Below the pieces are notes generated by a model. It searched no databases, was not told the DNA's origin, and saw only the letters and a program-made list of their open reading frames with translations. A program made the position numbers and the translations under genes. Below, piece by piece: positions 35,377-46,744 of a stretch of 64,000 bases of DNA. Origin of the DNA: Tamarix chinensis (lineage: Eukaryota; Streptophyta; Magnoliopsida; Caryophyllales; Tamaricaceae); assembly GCA_030549775.1 (NCBI GenBank), contig CM060180.1, positions 28,468,590 to 28,532,589 on the forward strand, in the 5' to 3' direction. Position 1 is the stretch's first letter. Each line of letters starts with the position of its first letter.

Positions 35377-36183
35377 CACATCAGCACAATCGACGACAAT
35401 AACGTGAATATGCAACACTCGCTATCAAAAATAATGGCAAACCAGAATTGCTTTTGCCTTTATGTGGTTTCTCATTGTCCCACATCGGTGGGATGCTCCT
35501 GCATTTTCCAATTTATTTATCTCACCATCTAACTCGATGTTTGAGATGAAATACTGGGCTAGATATTGGACCACACACATGAGCTCACTTTTTTTTCTTG
35601 CTTGGTAAATGAGTATTCCGAGTCTTCCGCTATTATTTGAACATTTTCAGAAAGTTCATCCATCTCACTAGGTGTTCGGTTTTGATTTCTTCTTCAGTTT
35701 TTCATTTATTTAAGGGTTGGTTTTCGTCTTCGTCGATATACATACATACATTCAGTTATAGAAAAAAAAAATTCTCTTCTTCTTTGTCCGTTTTTCGTCA
35801 AAAATTTCTGGGCAAAGTTTTGCTATTTCCAGGCCTTTATTCTTGAGCGCACGCGAACGGAGGCCAGTTGCATGAGCCTTGGGGGCGAGGCGGCACTCCC
35901 GATTTGCGCTTCGGTCGGGCTGTTTTTCGCTTCAGGGCAGTGAAGCAATTCACGACGCAACCGAATTGATAAGTTTTTCTTTCCTATTCTATGTTTTATT
36001 TTTTGGCTTCGGTTTTCGTATGTATGCTGAATACTAAACTTTCACTCGCTGCACATCGCCACCGTTGGAATGGACGCAAAACAGTCCGCGAACAAGGACG
36101 CGATAGAATTTGACACAGTTAACGATCATAGACCGAAAACTGTTATATTGCTGGAGCAGGATCGATCACATTGAGGAAGGTGG
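35377..36183. other. Unassigned DNA left of the giant-LTR element
   Basis: This is a mixed region with GC-richer parts near 35845-35960 and 36040-36180. The phrase TCCCACATCGGTGGGA at about 35479 is of a kind often seen in small plant LTR elements. The right-hand continuation of this pre-insertion locus is 46507 onward. I cannot name the unit. Confidence 0.3.
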
Positions 36184-36188
36184 GATTG
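36184..36188. repeat. 5-bp target duplication GATTG, left
   Basis: GATTG directly precedes TGTAACACC and recurs at 46502-46506 directly after the right LTR. Confidence 0.95.
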
Positions 36189-36865
36189 TGTAACACCCCA
36201 AAATTCACTAAATTTTTTTTTCTGAAAAGCGGAAGCAATTAAATTAGAAGCACTGAAAACCTGTGAATTCTGGAAGTGTTACCGCCACACTTAGTACCAG
36301 ACCGGTTCTCTCTGACCGTTCCAGTACCAAGTGCTAAGGCTAAGAAAAGAAATAACCAATACAATTCAATTTCCAAATAAGCATTAAACGGTTGTAAAAC
36401 AAATTCAGAGTACGCATCAAGAAATGTAATTCATTTCCAAAAGAGAATTAAACTTACAACCGATAAAAGTTTAACAAAAAGAATTAGAGTCATATAAAGA
36501 CTATGATATGGCCACAACTCTCTTGAATCTCGAGCCCAACATGCTCAACACTCAACCCCAACTGATATCTCGCCCACCTGCACAAATCAGAAGGGCATAC
36601 TACTCGTGGGAATGAGCAGCACCCATAAAAAGGGTGATCAGTACGCTACGTACTGAGTAAGGTAACCGAGCACTAAGGCCAACACACAAGCGCATAATCC
36701 ATGCAGAATAATAACAGGGCATAATCCAACATAACATCATAAAGGTATATGAACAATTCAGGTAAAAGTACAAAGGCCCATATAATCCAGATTAATTGTT
36801 TAATTAATCTCTTATCAGAATCATGTCACACCATACTTTTATTCAAGTCCATACGATTACGGGAA

Positions 36866-37160
36866 CCCCACTATTTTTGCCGGTGGATCGGTCGCGAGGG
36901 AAACGTTCCCTGCCACTATTTTAGCCGGTGGATCGGTCGCGAGGGTAACATACCCTGCCACTATTATAGCCGGTGGATCGGTCTGGCCCCTTCTCGTACG
37001 GTGTTTCACTTTAAGTGATTAGTGTCTTCCCATATCGTTCAACATATAACGTTTTGTTTTGTTGAGCTCGGGATCCCCCACTATTATAGCCGGTGGATCG
37101 GTCGCGAGGGAAACGTTCCCTGCCACTATTTTAGCCGGTGGATCGGTCTGGGCCCGTCTC
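36866..37160. repeat. 45-bp tandem motif in left LTR
   Basis: GCCGGTGGATCGGTC starts at 36879, 36924, 36969, 37089 and 37134, giving 45-bp spacing with one 120-bp gap. Units contain the near-palindrome GGGAAACGTTCCC and the phrase CCACTATTTTAGCC. Confidence 0.9.
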
Positions 37161-38661
37161 AACATCTTCCACTTTACGTGATTAATGTCTTAAGTATCTT
37201 ATTCAAAGGCTTTCACCATGCACATGCACGAATCATAAATCATAAATTCCATATTCATCATCATCTTTAATCACCATATACACATATGCTACCACCAAAC
37301 CCTAGCCATGCATGGATCGCTCCCTTTACACTTATCCTCCAATTCTACTTCACATCTCACTCTAGGGTTTTATCCCAAAACCCTAATTTAGTCTCCTTCG
37401 TACCCTTAATTTGCTCCACATGCTATTTTTCATCCCAAGTGCTCAAACACCCAAACAACACTTACATTACCTTCCTTACATCCCAAATTAACTTTCCACA
37501 CATAATTTCATACCCATGCAGACATTAATCTCCCCATACTAACCTTCGAACCTTTTTCATGCAAACCCTAAAATTCCATGTGAAACCCTAATTTCAACCA
37601 TGCAAACATTAACCATTATGTAAAACCCAAAACCTCATCATACCAAACCCTAAATTCAATCCACATAACCCAAAGATTCATTCATACCAAACCCTAGATC
37701 AAACCATATACATCCCAAAGATTCATTCACACAAAACCCTAAATTCAATCCATACCAACACAAGGATTCAAATCATATAAAACCCAAAGATTTTTCCACA
37801 TAATACAATTGATTAGATTCTCCCCTTTCATAACCACAAATTGTATTCTCCCATACAAGACTATAAGTTAGATTCTCCCACATAAAATCATAAATTTGAA
37901 TCTCCCAAGCAAAACCATAATTTGGATTCTCCCAAACAAATCATAAATTATATTCTCCCAATCAAATCATAAATTAAATTCTTCCATACAAACCATATAT
38001 TAATTTCTCTCACATAAAATCATACCAAACCATAAATTAAACTTCCCCATATAAAACCATAAATTGGATTTTACCACACAAATCATAAATTAGATTCTCC
38101 CAATTAAACAATAATTCGATTCTCCCATATAACATCATAGATTACATTCTTCCAAATAAAACCATGCAATAGATTATTCCTCATAAATTCATAAAATTAG
38201 GTCAACTCACTTCCCTTAGTCAACTTCTTTCCCCATCCTCCTTTTTCATCCTTTCTCCCACATAAAATCATATCAACATCCTCACATGCATGTCTTACAG
38301 GGTCATACACAAATAATACACATGTCATACGAAAGCATACTTCAACTCCATGTCATATCATATACGGCATAATTAATAATCATAAACATAGAATGCATAG
38401 AATACGAGGCACACAATGCACATTAGCACATAATAGGCCTTAGCACCCCTTACCTGAAACGACACCGGTCTTGGAGCACGTTCCTACGCCTCCTTAGGGC
38501 TTTGACCAAATAATAACCTTAACAAAATTCTAACTTTGCTAAAGACATAAAAATAATAGAGATATTATAAAACTTGATAATATAGGATTCAAGACTTTAC
38601 CCTAATAATAATAATGATACTAATATAATAATATCAAAGATAATAAAACTAATATCAATGA

Positions 38662-38697
<36 letters not shown>

Positions 38698-38720
38698 TAA
38701 TAATAATAATAATAATAATA
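38662..38720. repeat. (AAT)n microsatellite in left LTR
   Basis: About 20 AAT units with one interruption (AAC). The copy in the right LTR at 44305-44363 has the same length and interruption. Confidence 0.95.
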
Positions 38721-40858
38721 AGCTTTAAAATTTAAAGTGGGGTTTCGACCCTACTTATAACTAATGACTTAACAATTATTTAATATAAATAATAAAATTA
38801 CTAACATATATAATAATATTAAAAATAATAAAGATACTGATAATATTATCATCAATAGTTATAAGAACAATAGAAACAATAATACTAAAATAAATAAGTG
38901 CAAATGTTAATACAAAATTAGGGCCTAATATTTTCCAGAATAATTAATAAAATGATAATAATAATAAATATTCTAATAATTATAATATTAATAATAATAC
39001 TAAGAAGAATGATAATAATCCCATAATAATTCACTTAATAACTTAAAATTCAAAACTAACAATAATATTGTTTTATTACCACTCTCCACCCTGCAAGTAA
39101 AATTCAGAATAAAATTTCTCATCAAATAGTAATAAAACATATTAAGAATAATAATAATGGTAATTATATGCAAATAATTGAAATAAATTAAATCAAGGCA
39201 TATACTAATATGGAAAATGGTTGAGAGGGTCTAGGGTTCAACCTTAAGCTGGTGGGGATGGGTGGCACCGGCGGTGGTTCACGGCGGCGGCGACGGTGGC
39301 CGGAAAAACAGAAGAAAAGAGGGAAAGATGAATGTTGGGAAAAAGATAGGGAGAATTGAGGTGATATAAGAGGTGTTTATTGTTGCCCAAGAGGAGAGGG
39401 ACAAAATGATGGTGTTGGTGCAGCCAAAGGTGGCGGCGCACGGCGGCGGAAGGCGGTTTAATGCTTTCTGGGTAAAAATTCAGGCGAGAACGAGCATCCA
39501 ACTTGGCACGGCTATGGAGGCTCGTGCAAGAATAATCGAGAGGTAAAAATAGTCTGGTTAACTAGAGGAATTTTCAGGGAAGAGAATGGAATGTTTCGGT
39601 GGCGCTGATGTTGGCCGAAGGTGGCGGATGAGGCGTCTGAAGTTGGGGTGGCGGCAGCTCGGGCCGAGGGTTTCGGGGAAGAAAAGAAATCCAAAGGTCC
39701 TACCATTAGGCTATTTATAGATGTTGGAATGGATAAAGAGGAGCTGGAGGTTGACATGGAAGTGTTAAATGCAAGGATTTGGGCAGCCGGCGTCGGAAAA
39801 CGGTCGGTCGACGTTTGGGTTGGCTTCGGGGTTTCGAGAGGTTGGGGAGGAGAAACGGCCGAGAGTTAACGTCAAATAATTATACGAAGTTATTTCTGGA
39901 GTTAATAGGAAGACAATGAGACAAGAAACGGCCGGTATTATTGACCGTAACCGGAGATGCCATTGACGGGGTCGAAGGTGCAGCAGCGTCGACGGAGGAG
40001 GAAGGAGGAAGAAGGAAGAAGGAAGGGAGGCGGCCGGTCGGCCGGGGAAAGAAAGAAAAAGGGGAGAACCGGGCCGGTTCGCGCGCGGTCGAGTGTGCAT
40101 TAAATGAAACGATGAGCTTCGGCCGTAACACGGACGAAACGCAGCGCTTATTCGGGCGGAAGAAAGGCAACGGGCGCGAGGGGTAACGGATTAAATGGAA
40201 CGACGAGTTTCGGCGACAAAAGGAACAAAACGCGGCGTTGCGTTGGCAGAAGAAACAGCCGCGCGGGCTGGGCCGCGCCGAAGAAGAAGAAGAAGAAAAG
40301 AAAAAGGGGAACTGGGCCGCGAGCTGGCCCAGTTCGGCGAGGAGAATAGGAAAAAGAAAAAGAAAGAAAAAGAAAAGGAAAAAGGAAGAAAGAAAAAGAA
40401 AAAGGGAAAAAGGAAAGGAGAAATAAAATAGGTTAGGCCCAATTAAATTAATCTAAATATTTAGGATATTTAAAAATAATAATATTTAAATAAAATAATA
40501 TTTAAATCCCTTTTTAGGCTAAATTAGGATTTTTAATAGATTTTCCATAACTTCTATTTTAATTAGCAAAAACCCTAATTTTCTTCCAATTAAATTATTT
40601 ATAAAATTAATATTAATTTGAAACTATTTTCTCCTCATTATTTTAAATAAAATAATTTATTTAGTTAATTTCTAAAATACAAATCCTTAATTAGCTAAAA
40701 TACCCAATTTCTCTTAATTAACACACTTATAAATTTATCCTTGATTTTTCCTAATTAATTTCCTTTTATTTTAATCAAAATAATTTATTTAATTAATCTT
40801 TATGATAAAATCTCATTTAAATATAATATTTTAGATTAGAATTTTTCGGGGCATTTCA

Positions 40859-41075
40859 TTACTACCCCCTTAAAAACAGACTTCGCCCCCGAAGTCTCCG
40901 GGAGCGCTTAGGGTTAGGGAGGAAATGCTCTATGTTGTTAGAAACCAAAATAACATTACTATCTATATAAACTACCCCCTTAGGGATAAACTTACCAAAG
41001 AAAATTTAAATTAACGGAAATAAGGACACCATACAAAAAAAATACTTGTAAAAACTACCCCCTTAAGAATAAACT
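40859..41075 (-). repeat. Polypurine tract in three copies
   Basis: ACTACCCCCTTA on the plus strand (TAAGGGGGTAGT on the minus strand) starts at about 40861, 40971 and 41054, each followed by a related A-rich AAACTT or CAGACTT stretch. The first directly abuts the 3' LTR and is the functional polypurine tract that primes plus-strand DNA. The other two are internal copies. Confidence 0.85.
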
Positions 41076-41204
41076 TAATTAAAATTCTACCCTTCTCTTC
41101 TCACTGTGGCCGGAATGAAAATATTTTAAAATAAATGAATTCTTTTTGTTTTAAAAACGATTTCAATTCAAGGAGAACTTTTTAATCCCAATTCATTTTG
41201 AAAA

Positions 41205-41828
41205 TGATACTAATCTTAGTATCAAATTAAAAAGATTAAAATCAAAAGATACCGAAACACGCTTCAAAACTAATAACAAAGAAACTCGTAAGCCAAATAT
41301 AATTTCAAGAAGAAGCGTAATTAAAAAGATTAACCTCACTGGTACCAAATGGTGGTACCAACTTAAAAATATTAAAAACAAAAGAGCACAGTCAAAACCA
41401 GATTCGATACCAACTTGTGATATCAACTAAAAATTTTTTAAAATCGAAAGAGCGTGTTCGAAGAATCAACCACTCCGATACCGCTTTGTGGTATCAGCTA
41501 AATATTTAAAATAGAAAATGATTTTTAAAACCAACTCTGAGCATAAAAGTTTTAAAAACAAGGAACACTTGGCTAAATTAAAAATCTTCAAACAAGAGCG
41601 TGGTTATCGGAACCAACTCTGATACCACCTTGTGGTATCAGCTTAAAGAAAAATTTAAAAATAAGGAGCTTGGTTGAAATCAACTTCGATACCATCTTGT
41701 GGTATCATCTTAAAAGTTTAAAGGTAGAAGAGCATGGTCGAAACCTGCTTTGATACCACTTGTGGTATCAGCTTAAAAATATTTTAAACGAAAGAGCGTG
41801 TCCGAAAGGAACAACCGCTCTGATACCA
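41205..41828 (-). repeat. Array of primer-binding-site palindromes
   Basis: Units of the form GATACCACTTGTGGTATC recur with starts at 41341 (as GGTACC), 41406, 41477, 41621, 41688, 41752 and the terminal 41822. Spacings are 65, 71, 144 (two units), 67, 64 and 70 bp. A decayed unit lies near 41529 and another possible one near 41208. Each unit is a palindrome with about 8-bp arms. Several continue on the minus strand into AAGAGC or CAGAGC as the true site does. The last half-unit is the genuine primer-binding site. Confidence 0.85.
41817..41828 (-). promoter_or_regulatory. tRNA-iMet primer-binding site
   Basis: TGGTATCAGAGC on the minus strand, three bases (AAG) after the end of the 5' LTR. 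This matches the 3' end complement of plant initiator tRNA-Met and defines the element's orientation. Confidence 0.92.
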
Positions 41829-42508
41829 CTTTGTAACACCCCAAAATTCACTAAATTTTTTTTTCTGAAAAGCGGAAGCAATTAAATTAGAAGCACTGAA
41901 AACCTGTGAATTCTGGAAGTGTTACCGCCACACTTAGTACCAGACCGGTTCTCTCTGACCGTTCCAGTACCAAGTGCTAAGGCTAAGAAAAGAAATAACC
42001 AATACAATTCAATTTCCAAATAAGCATTAAACGGTTGTAAAACAAATTCAGAGTACGCATCAAGAAATGTAATTCATTTCCAAAAGAGAATTAAACTTAC
42101 AACCGATAAAAGTTTAACAAAAAGAATTAGAGTCATATAAAGACTATGATATGGCCACAACTCTCTTGAATCTCGAGCCCAACATGCTCAACACTCAACC
42201 CCAACTGATATCTCGCCCACCTGCACAAATCAGAAGGGCATACTACTCGTGGGAATGAGCAGCACCCATAAAAAGGGTGATCAGTACGCTACGTACTGAG
42301 TAAGGTAACCGAGCACTAAGGCCAACACACAAGCGCATAATCCATGCAGAATAATAACAGGGCATAATCCAACATAACATCATAAAGGTATATGAACAAT
42401 TCAGGTAAAAGTACAAAGGCCCATATAATCCAGATTAATTGTTTAATTAATCTCTTATCAGAATCATGTCACACCATACTTTTATTCAAGTCCATACGAT
42501 TACGGGAA

Positions 42509-42803
42509 CCCCACTATTTTTGCCGGTGGATCGGTCGCGAGGGAAACGTTCCCTGCCACTATTTTAGCCGGTGGATCGGTCGCGAGGGTAACATACCCTG
42601 CCACTATTATAGCCGGTGGATCGGTCTGGCCCCTTCTCGTACGGTGTTTCACTTTAAGTGATTAGTGTCTTCCCATATCGTTCAACATATAACGTTTTGT
42701 TTTGTTGAGCTCGGGATCCCCCACTATTATAGCCGGTGGATCGGTCGCGAGGGAAACGTTCCCTGCCACTATTTTAGCCGGTGGATCGGTCTGGGCCCGT
42801 CTC
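42509..42803. repeat. 45-bp tandem motif in right LTR
   Basis: Same five GCCGGTGGATCGGTC units as at 36866-37160. Confidence 0.9.
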
Positions 42804-44304
42804 AACATCTTCCACTTTACGTGATTAATGTCTTAAGTATCTTATTCAAAGGCTTTCACCATGCACATGCACGAATCATAAATCATAAATTCCATATTCA
42901 TCATCATCTTTAATCACCATATACACATATGCTACCACCAAACCCTAGCCATGCATGGATCGCTCCCTTTACACTTATCCTCCAATTCTACTTCACATCT
43001 CACTCTAGGGTTTTATCCCAAAACCCTAATTTAGTCTCCTTCGTACCCTTAATTTGCTCCACATGCTATTTTTCATCCCAAGTGCTCAAACACCCAAACA
43101 ACACTTACATTACCTTCCTTACATCCCAAATTAACTTTCCACACATAATTTCATACCCATGCAGACATTAATCTCCCCATACTAACCTTCGAACCTTTTT
43201 CATGCAAACCCTAAAATTCCATGTGAAACCCTAATTTCAACCATGCAAACATTAACCATTATGTAAAACCCAAAACCTCATCATACCAAACCCTAAATTC
43301 AATCCACATAACCCAAAGATTCATTCATACCAAACCCTAGATCAAACCATATACATCCCAAAGATTCATTCACACAAAACCCTAAATTCAATCCATACCA
43401 ACACAAGGATTCAAATCATATAAAACCCAAAGATTTTTCCACATAATACAATTGATTAGATTCTCCCCTTTCATAACCACAAATTGTATTCTCCCATACA
43501 AGACTATAAGTTAGATTCTCCCACATAAAATCATAAATTTGAATCTCCCAAGCAAAACCATAATTTGGATTCTCCCAAACAAATCATAAATTATATTCTC
43601 CCAATCAAATCATAAATTAAATTCTTCCATACAAACCATATATTAATTTCTCTCACATAAAATCATACCAAACCATAAATTAAACTTCCCCATATAAAAC
43701 CATAAATTGGATTTTACCACACAAATCATAAATTAGATTCTCCCAATTAAACAATAATTCGATTCTCCCATATAACATCATAGATTACATTCTTCCAAAT
43801 AAAACCATGCAATAGATTATTCCTCATAAATTCATAAAATTAGGTCAACTCACTTCCCTTAGTCAACTTCTTTCCCCATCCTCCTTTTTCATCCTTTCTC
43901 CCACATAAAATCATATCAACATCCTCACATGCATGTCTTACAGGGTCATACACAAATAATACACATGTCATACGAAAGCATACTTCAACTCCATGTCATA
44001 TCATATACGGCATAATTAATAATCATAAACATAGAATGCATAGAATACGAGGCACACAATGCACATTAGCACATAATAGGCCTTAGCACCCCTTACCTGA
44101 AACGACACCGGTCTTGGAGCACGTTCCTACGCCTCCTTAGGGCTTTGACCAAATAATAACCTTAACAAAATTCTAACTTTGCTAAAGACATAAAAATAAT
44201 AGAGATATTATAAAACTTGATAATATAGGATTCAAGACTTTACCCTAATAATAATAATGATACTAATATAATAATATCAAAGATAATAAAACTAATATCA
44301 ATGA

Positions 44305-44340
<36 letters not shown>

Positions 44341-44363
44341 TAATAATAATAATAATAATAATA
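44305..44363. repeat. (AAT)n microsatellite in right LTR
   Basis: Same length and interruption as 38662-38720. Equality at such a mutable tract supports a very young insertion. Confidence 0.95.
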
Positions 44364-45353
44364 AGCTTTAAAATTTAAAGTGGGGTTTCGACCCTACTTA
44401 TAACTAATGACTTAACAATTATTTAATATAAATAATAAAATTACTAACATATATAATAATATTAAAAATAATAAAGATACTGATAATATTATCATCAATA
44501 GTTATAAGAACAATAGAAACAATAATACTAAAATAAATAAGTGCAAATGTTAATACAAAATTAGGGCCTAATATTTTCCAGAATAATTAATAAAATGATA
44601 ATAATAATAAATATTCTAATAATTATAATATTAATAATAATACTAAGAAGAATGATAATAATCCCATAATAATTCACTTAATAACTTAAAATTCAAAACT
44701 AACAATAATATTGTTTTATTACCACTCTCCACCCTGCAAGTAAAATTCAGAATAAAATTTCTCATCAAATAGTAATAAAACATATTAAGAATAATAATAA
44801 TGGTAATTATATGCAAATAATTGAAATAAATTAAATCAAGGCATATACTAATATGGAAAATGGTTGAGAGGGTCTAGGGTTCAACCTTAAGCTGGTGGGG
44901 ATGGGTGGCACCGGCGGTGGTTCACGGCGGCGGCGACGGTGGCCGGAAAAACAGAAGAAAAGAGGGAAAGATGAATGTTGGGAAAAAGATAGGGAGAATT
45001 GAGGTGATATAAGAGGTGTTTATTGTTGCCCAAGAGGAGAGGGACAAAATGATGGTGTTGGTGCAGCCAAAGGTGGCGGCGCACGGCGGCGGAAGGCGGT
45101 TTAATGCTTTCTGGGTAAAAATTCAGGCGAGAACGAGCATCCAACTTGGCACGGCTATGGAGGCTCGTGCAAGAATAATCGAGAGGTAAAAATAGTCTGG
45201 TTAACTAGAGGAATTTTCAGGGAAGAGAATGGAATGTTTCGGTGGCGCTGATGTTGGCCGAAGGTGGCGGATGAGGCGTCTGAAGTTGGGGTGGCGGCAG
45301 CTCGGGCCGAGGGTTTCGGGGAAGAAAAGAAATCCAAAGGTCCTACCATTAGG

Positions 45354-45363
45354 CTATTTATAG
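45354..45363 (-). promoter_or_regulatory. TATA box of the 5' LTR (candidate)
   Basis: On the minus strand CTATAAATAG followed by CC is a canonical plant Pol II TATA element. If used, transcription would start about 30 bases downstream near 45325, leaving roughly 3.5 kb of R-U5 before the internal domain. The same site is at 39711-39720 in the other LTR. Confidence 0.5.
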
Positions 45364-46501
45364 ATGTTGGAATGGATAAAGAGGAGCTGGAGGTTGACAT
45401 GGAAGTGTTAAATGCAAGGATTTGGGCAGCCGGCGTCGGAAAACGGTCGGTCGACGTTTGGGTTGGCTTCGGGGTTTCGAGAGGTTGGGGAGGAGAAACG
45501 GCCGAGAGTTAACGTCAAATAATTATACGAAGTTATTTCTGGAGTTAATAGGAAGACAATGAGACAAGAAACGGCCGGTATTATTGACCGTAACCGGAGA
45601 TGCCATTGACGGGGTCGAAGGTGCAGCAGCGTCGACGGAGGAGGAAGGAGGAAGAAGGAAGAAGGAAGGGAGGCGGCCGGTCGGCCGGGGAAAGAAAGAA
45701 AAAGGGGAGAACCGGGCCGGTTCGCGCGCGGTCGAGTGTGCATTAAATGAAACGATGAGCTTCGGCCGTAACACGGACGAAACGCAGCGCTTATTCGGGC
45801 GGAAGAAAGGCAACGGGCGCGAGGGGTAACGGATTAAATGGAACGACGAGTTTCGGCGACAAAAGGAACAAAACGCGGCGTTGCGTTGGCAGAAGAAACA
45901 GCCGCGCGGGCTGGGCCGCGCCGAAGAAGAAGAAGAAGAAAAGAAAAAGGGGAACTGGGCCGCGAGCTGGCCCAGTTCGGCGAGGAGAATAGGAAAAAGA
46001 AAAAGAAAGAAAAAGAAAAGGAAAAAGGAAGAAAGAAAAAGAAAAAGGGAAAAAGGAAAGGAGAAATAAAATAGGTTAGGCCCAATTAAATTAATCTAAA
46101 TATTTAGGATATTTAAAAATAATAATATTTAAATAAAATAATATTTAAATCCCTTTTTAGGCTAAATTAGGATTTTTAATAGATTTTCCATAACTTCTAT
46201 TTTAATTAGCAAAAACCCTAATTTTCTTCCAATTAAATTATTTATAAAATTAATATTAATTTGAAACTATTTTCTCCTCATTATTTTAAATAAAATAATT
46301 TATTTAGTTAATTTCTAAAATACAAATCCTTAATTAGCTAAAATACCCAATTTCTCTTAATTAACACACTTATAAATTTATCCTTGATTTTTCCTAATTA
46401 ATTTCCTTTTATTTTAATCAAAATAATTTATTTAATTAATCTTTATGATAAAATCTCATTTAAATATAATATTTTAGATTAGAATTTTTCGGGGCATTTC
46501 A

Positions 46502-46506
46502 GATTG
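46502..46506. repeat. 5-bp target duplication GATTG, right
   Basis: Partner of 36184-36188, directly after GGCATTTCA. Confidence 0.95.
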
Positions 46507-46740
46507 ATCGAATTTCAACACACCAGTAAGAGATAGATGAGAAGAGAGAAACAGAGAAGATCGCAGAAGAGGAATATATATGTTTTCATATCATTTTTTC
46601 AGCTCCTTCCTCTACTATATATAGTAGCCGTGGCTGGTGAATCACAAACTAACAGTAATAGTCTGCAATAAACCGAATAACTAGCTAGCACATAACCGAA
46701 TGACTAACAACTAACAGAACAGAATACAACTATTTTTTTT
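46507..46740. other. LTR-like fragment right of the giant element
   Basis: Read on the minus strand, this has a TATATATAG box near 46615 followed by a CT-rich leader (TTCTCTGTTTCTCTCTTCTC), the layout of a Copia LTR promoter and R region. No matching second LTR was found, so the call is weak. Confidence 0.3.
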
Positions 46741-46744
46741 TCCA

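Larger units (their letters stand above)
36189..40858 (-). repeat. Left LTR (3' LTR) of giant-LTR element
   Basis: 4,670 bp, TGTAACACC...GGCATTTCA on the plus strand. It contains a conserved block at 36598-36666, a 45-bp tandem motif at 36866-37160, an (AAT)n microsatellite at 38662-38720, a TATA-like site at 39711-39720 and a GC-rich segment at 39240-40430. Its many short open frames (39244-40442) are compositional. Confidence 0.97.
40859..41831 (-). other. Internal domain of giant-LTR element (non-coding)
   Basis: The 973-bp internal region lacks any gag, protease, reverse transcriptase or integrase sequence. Its left third holds three polypurine-tract-like copies and its right two thirds an array of primer-binding-site palindromes. 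The only open frame over 70 codons (41193-41426 minus) is low-complexity and crosses the array. Confidence 0.9.
36189..46501 (-). mobile_element. Complete non-autonomous giant-LTR retrotransposon (LARD-like)
   Basis: The 10,313-bp element has two 4,670-bp LTRs (36189-40858 and 41832-46501), a 973-bp internal domain, and 5-bp GATTG target duplications. Orientation is minus: the tRNA-iMet primer-binding site abuts the right LTR and the polypurine tract abuts the left LTR. Each LTR reads TGAAATGCCC...GGGGTGTTACA on the minus strand. No gag or pol is present, so it must have moved with proteins supplied in trans. The LTRs keep an exact 5,643-bp offset from end to end and the same translations throughout, indicating very recent insertion. 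Ends and conserved motifs suggest a Tekay/Del-type Gypsy helper, which is inference. LTRs far larger than the internal domain are unusual even for LARDs. Confidence 0.95.
41832..46501 (-). repeat. Right LTR (5' LTR) of giant-LTR element
   Basis: 4,670 bp, with the same internal order and coordinates as the left LTR plus exactly 5,643. I found no length difference between the copies. As the 5' LTR on the minus strand it should drive transcription of the element. Confidence 0.97.

Noticed and set aside
39244..40442. Cluster of open frames on both strands, repeated at 44887-46085
   Set aside because: They lie in the GC-rich part of the giant LTR, overlap on both strands, have biased composition and show no domain.
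41193..41426. 77-codon minus-strand open frame in the giant element as a possible gag relic
   Set aside because: It is low-complexity and spans the palindrome array; it has no gag motif or zinc knuckle.
36189..46501. Segmental tandem duplication or assembly error as explanation of the two identical 4.67-kb blocks
   Set aside because: The GATTG duplications, TG/CA ends, PBS next to one block and PPT next to the other are the exact layout of an LTR retrotransposon. Long reads would still be a worthwhile confirmation.
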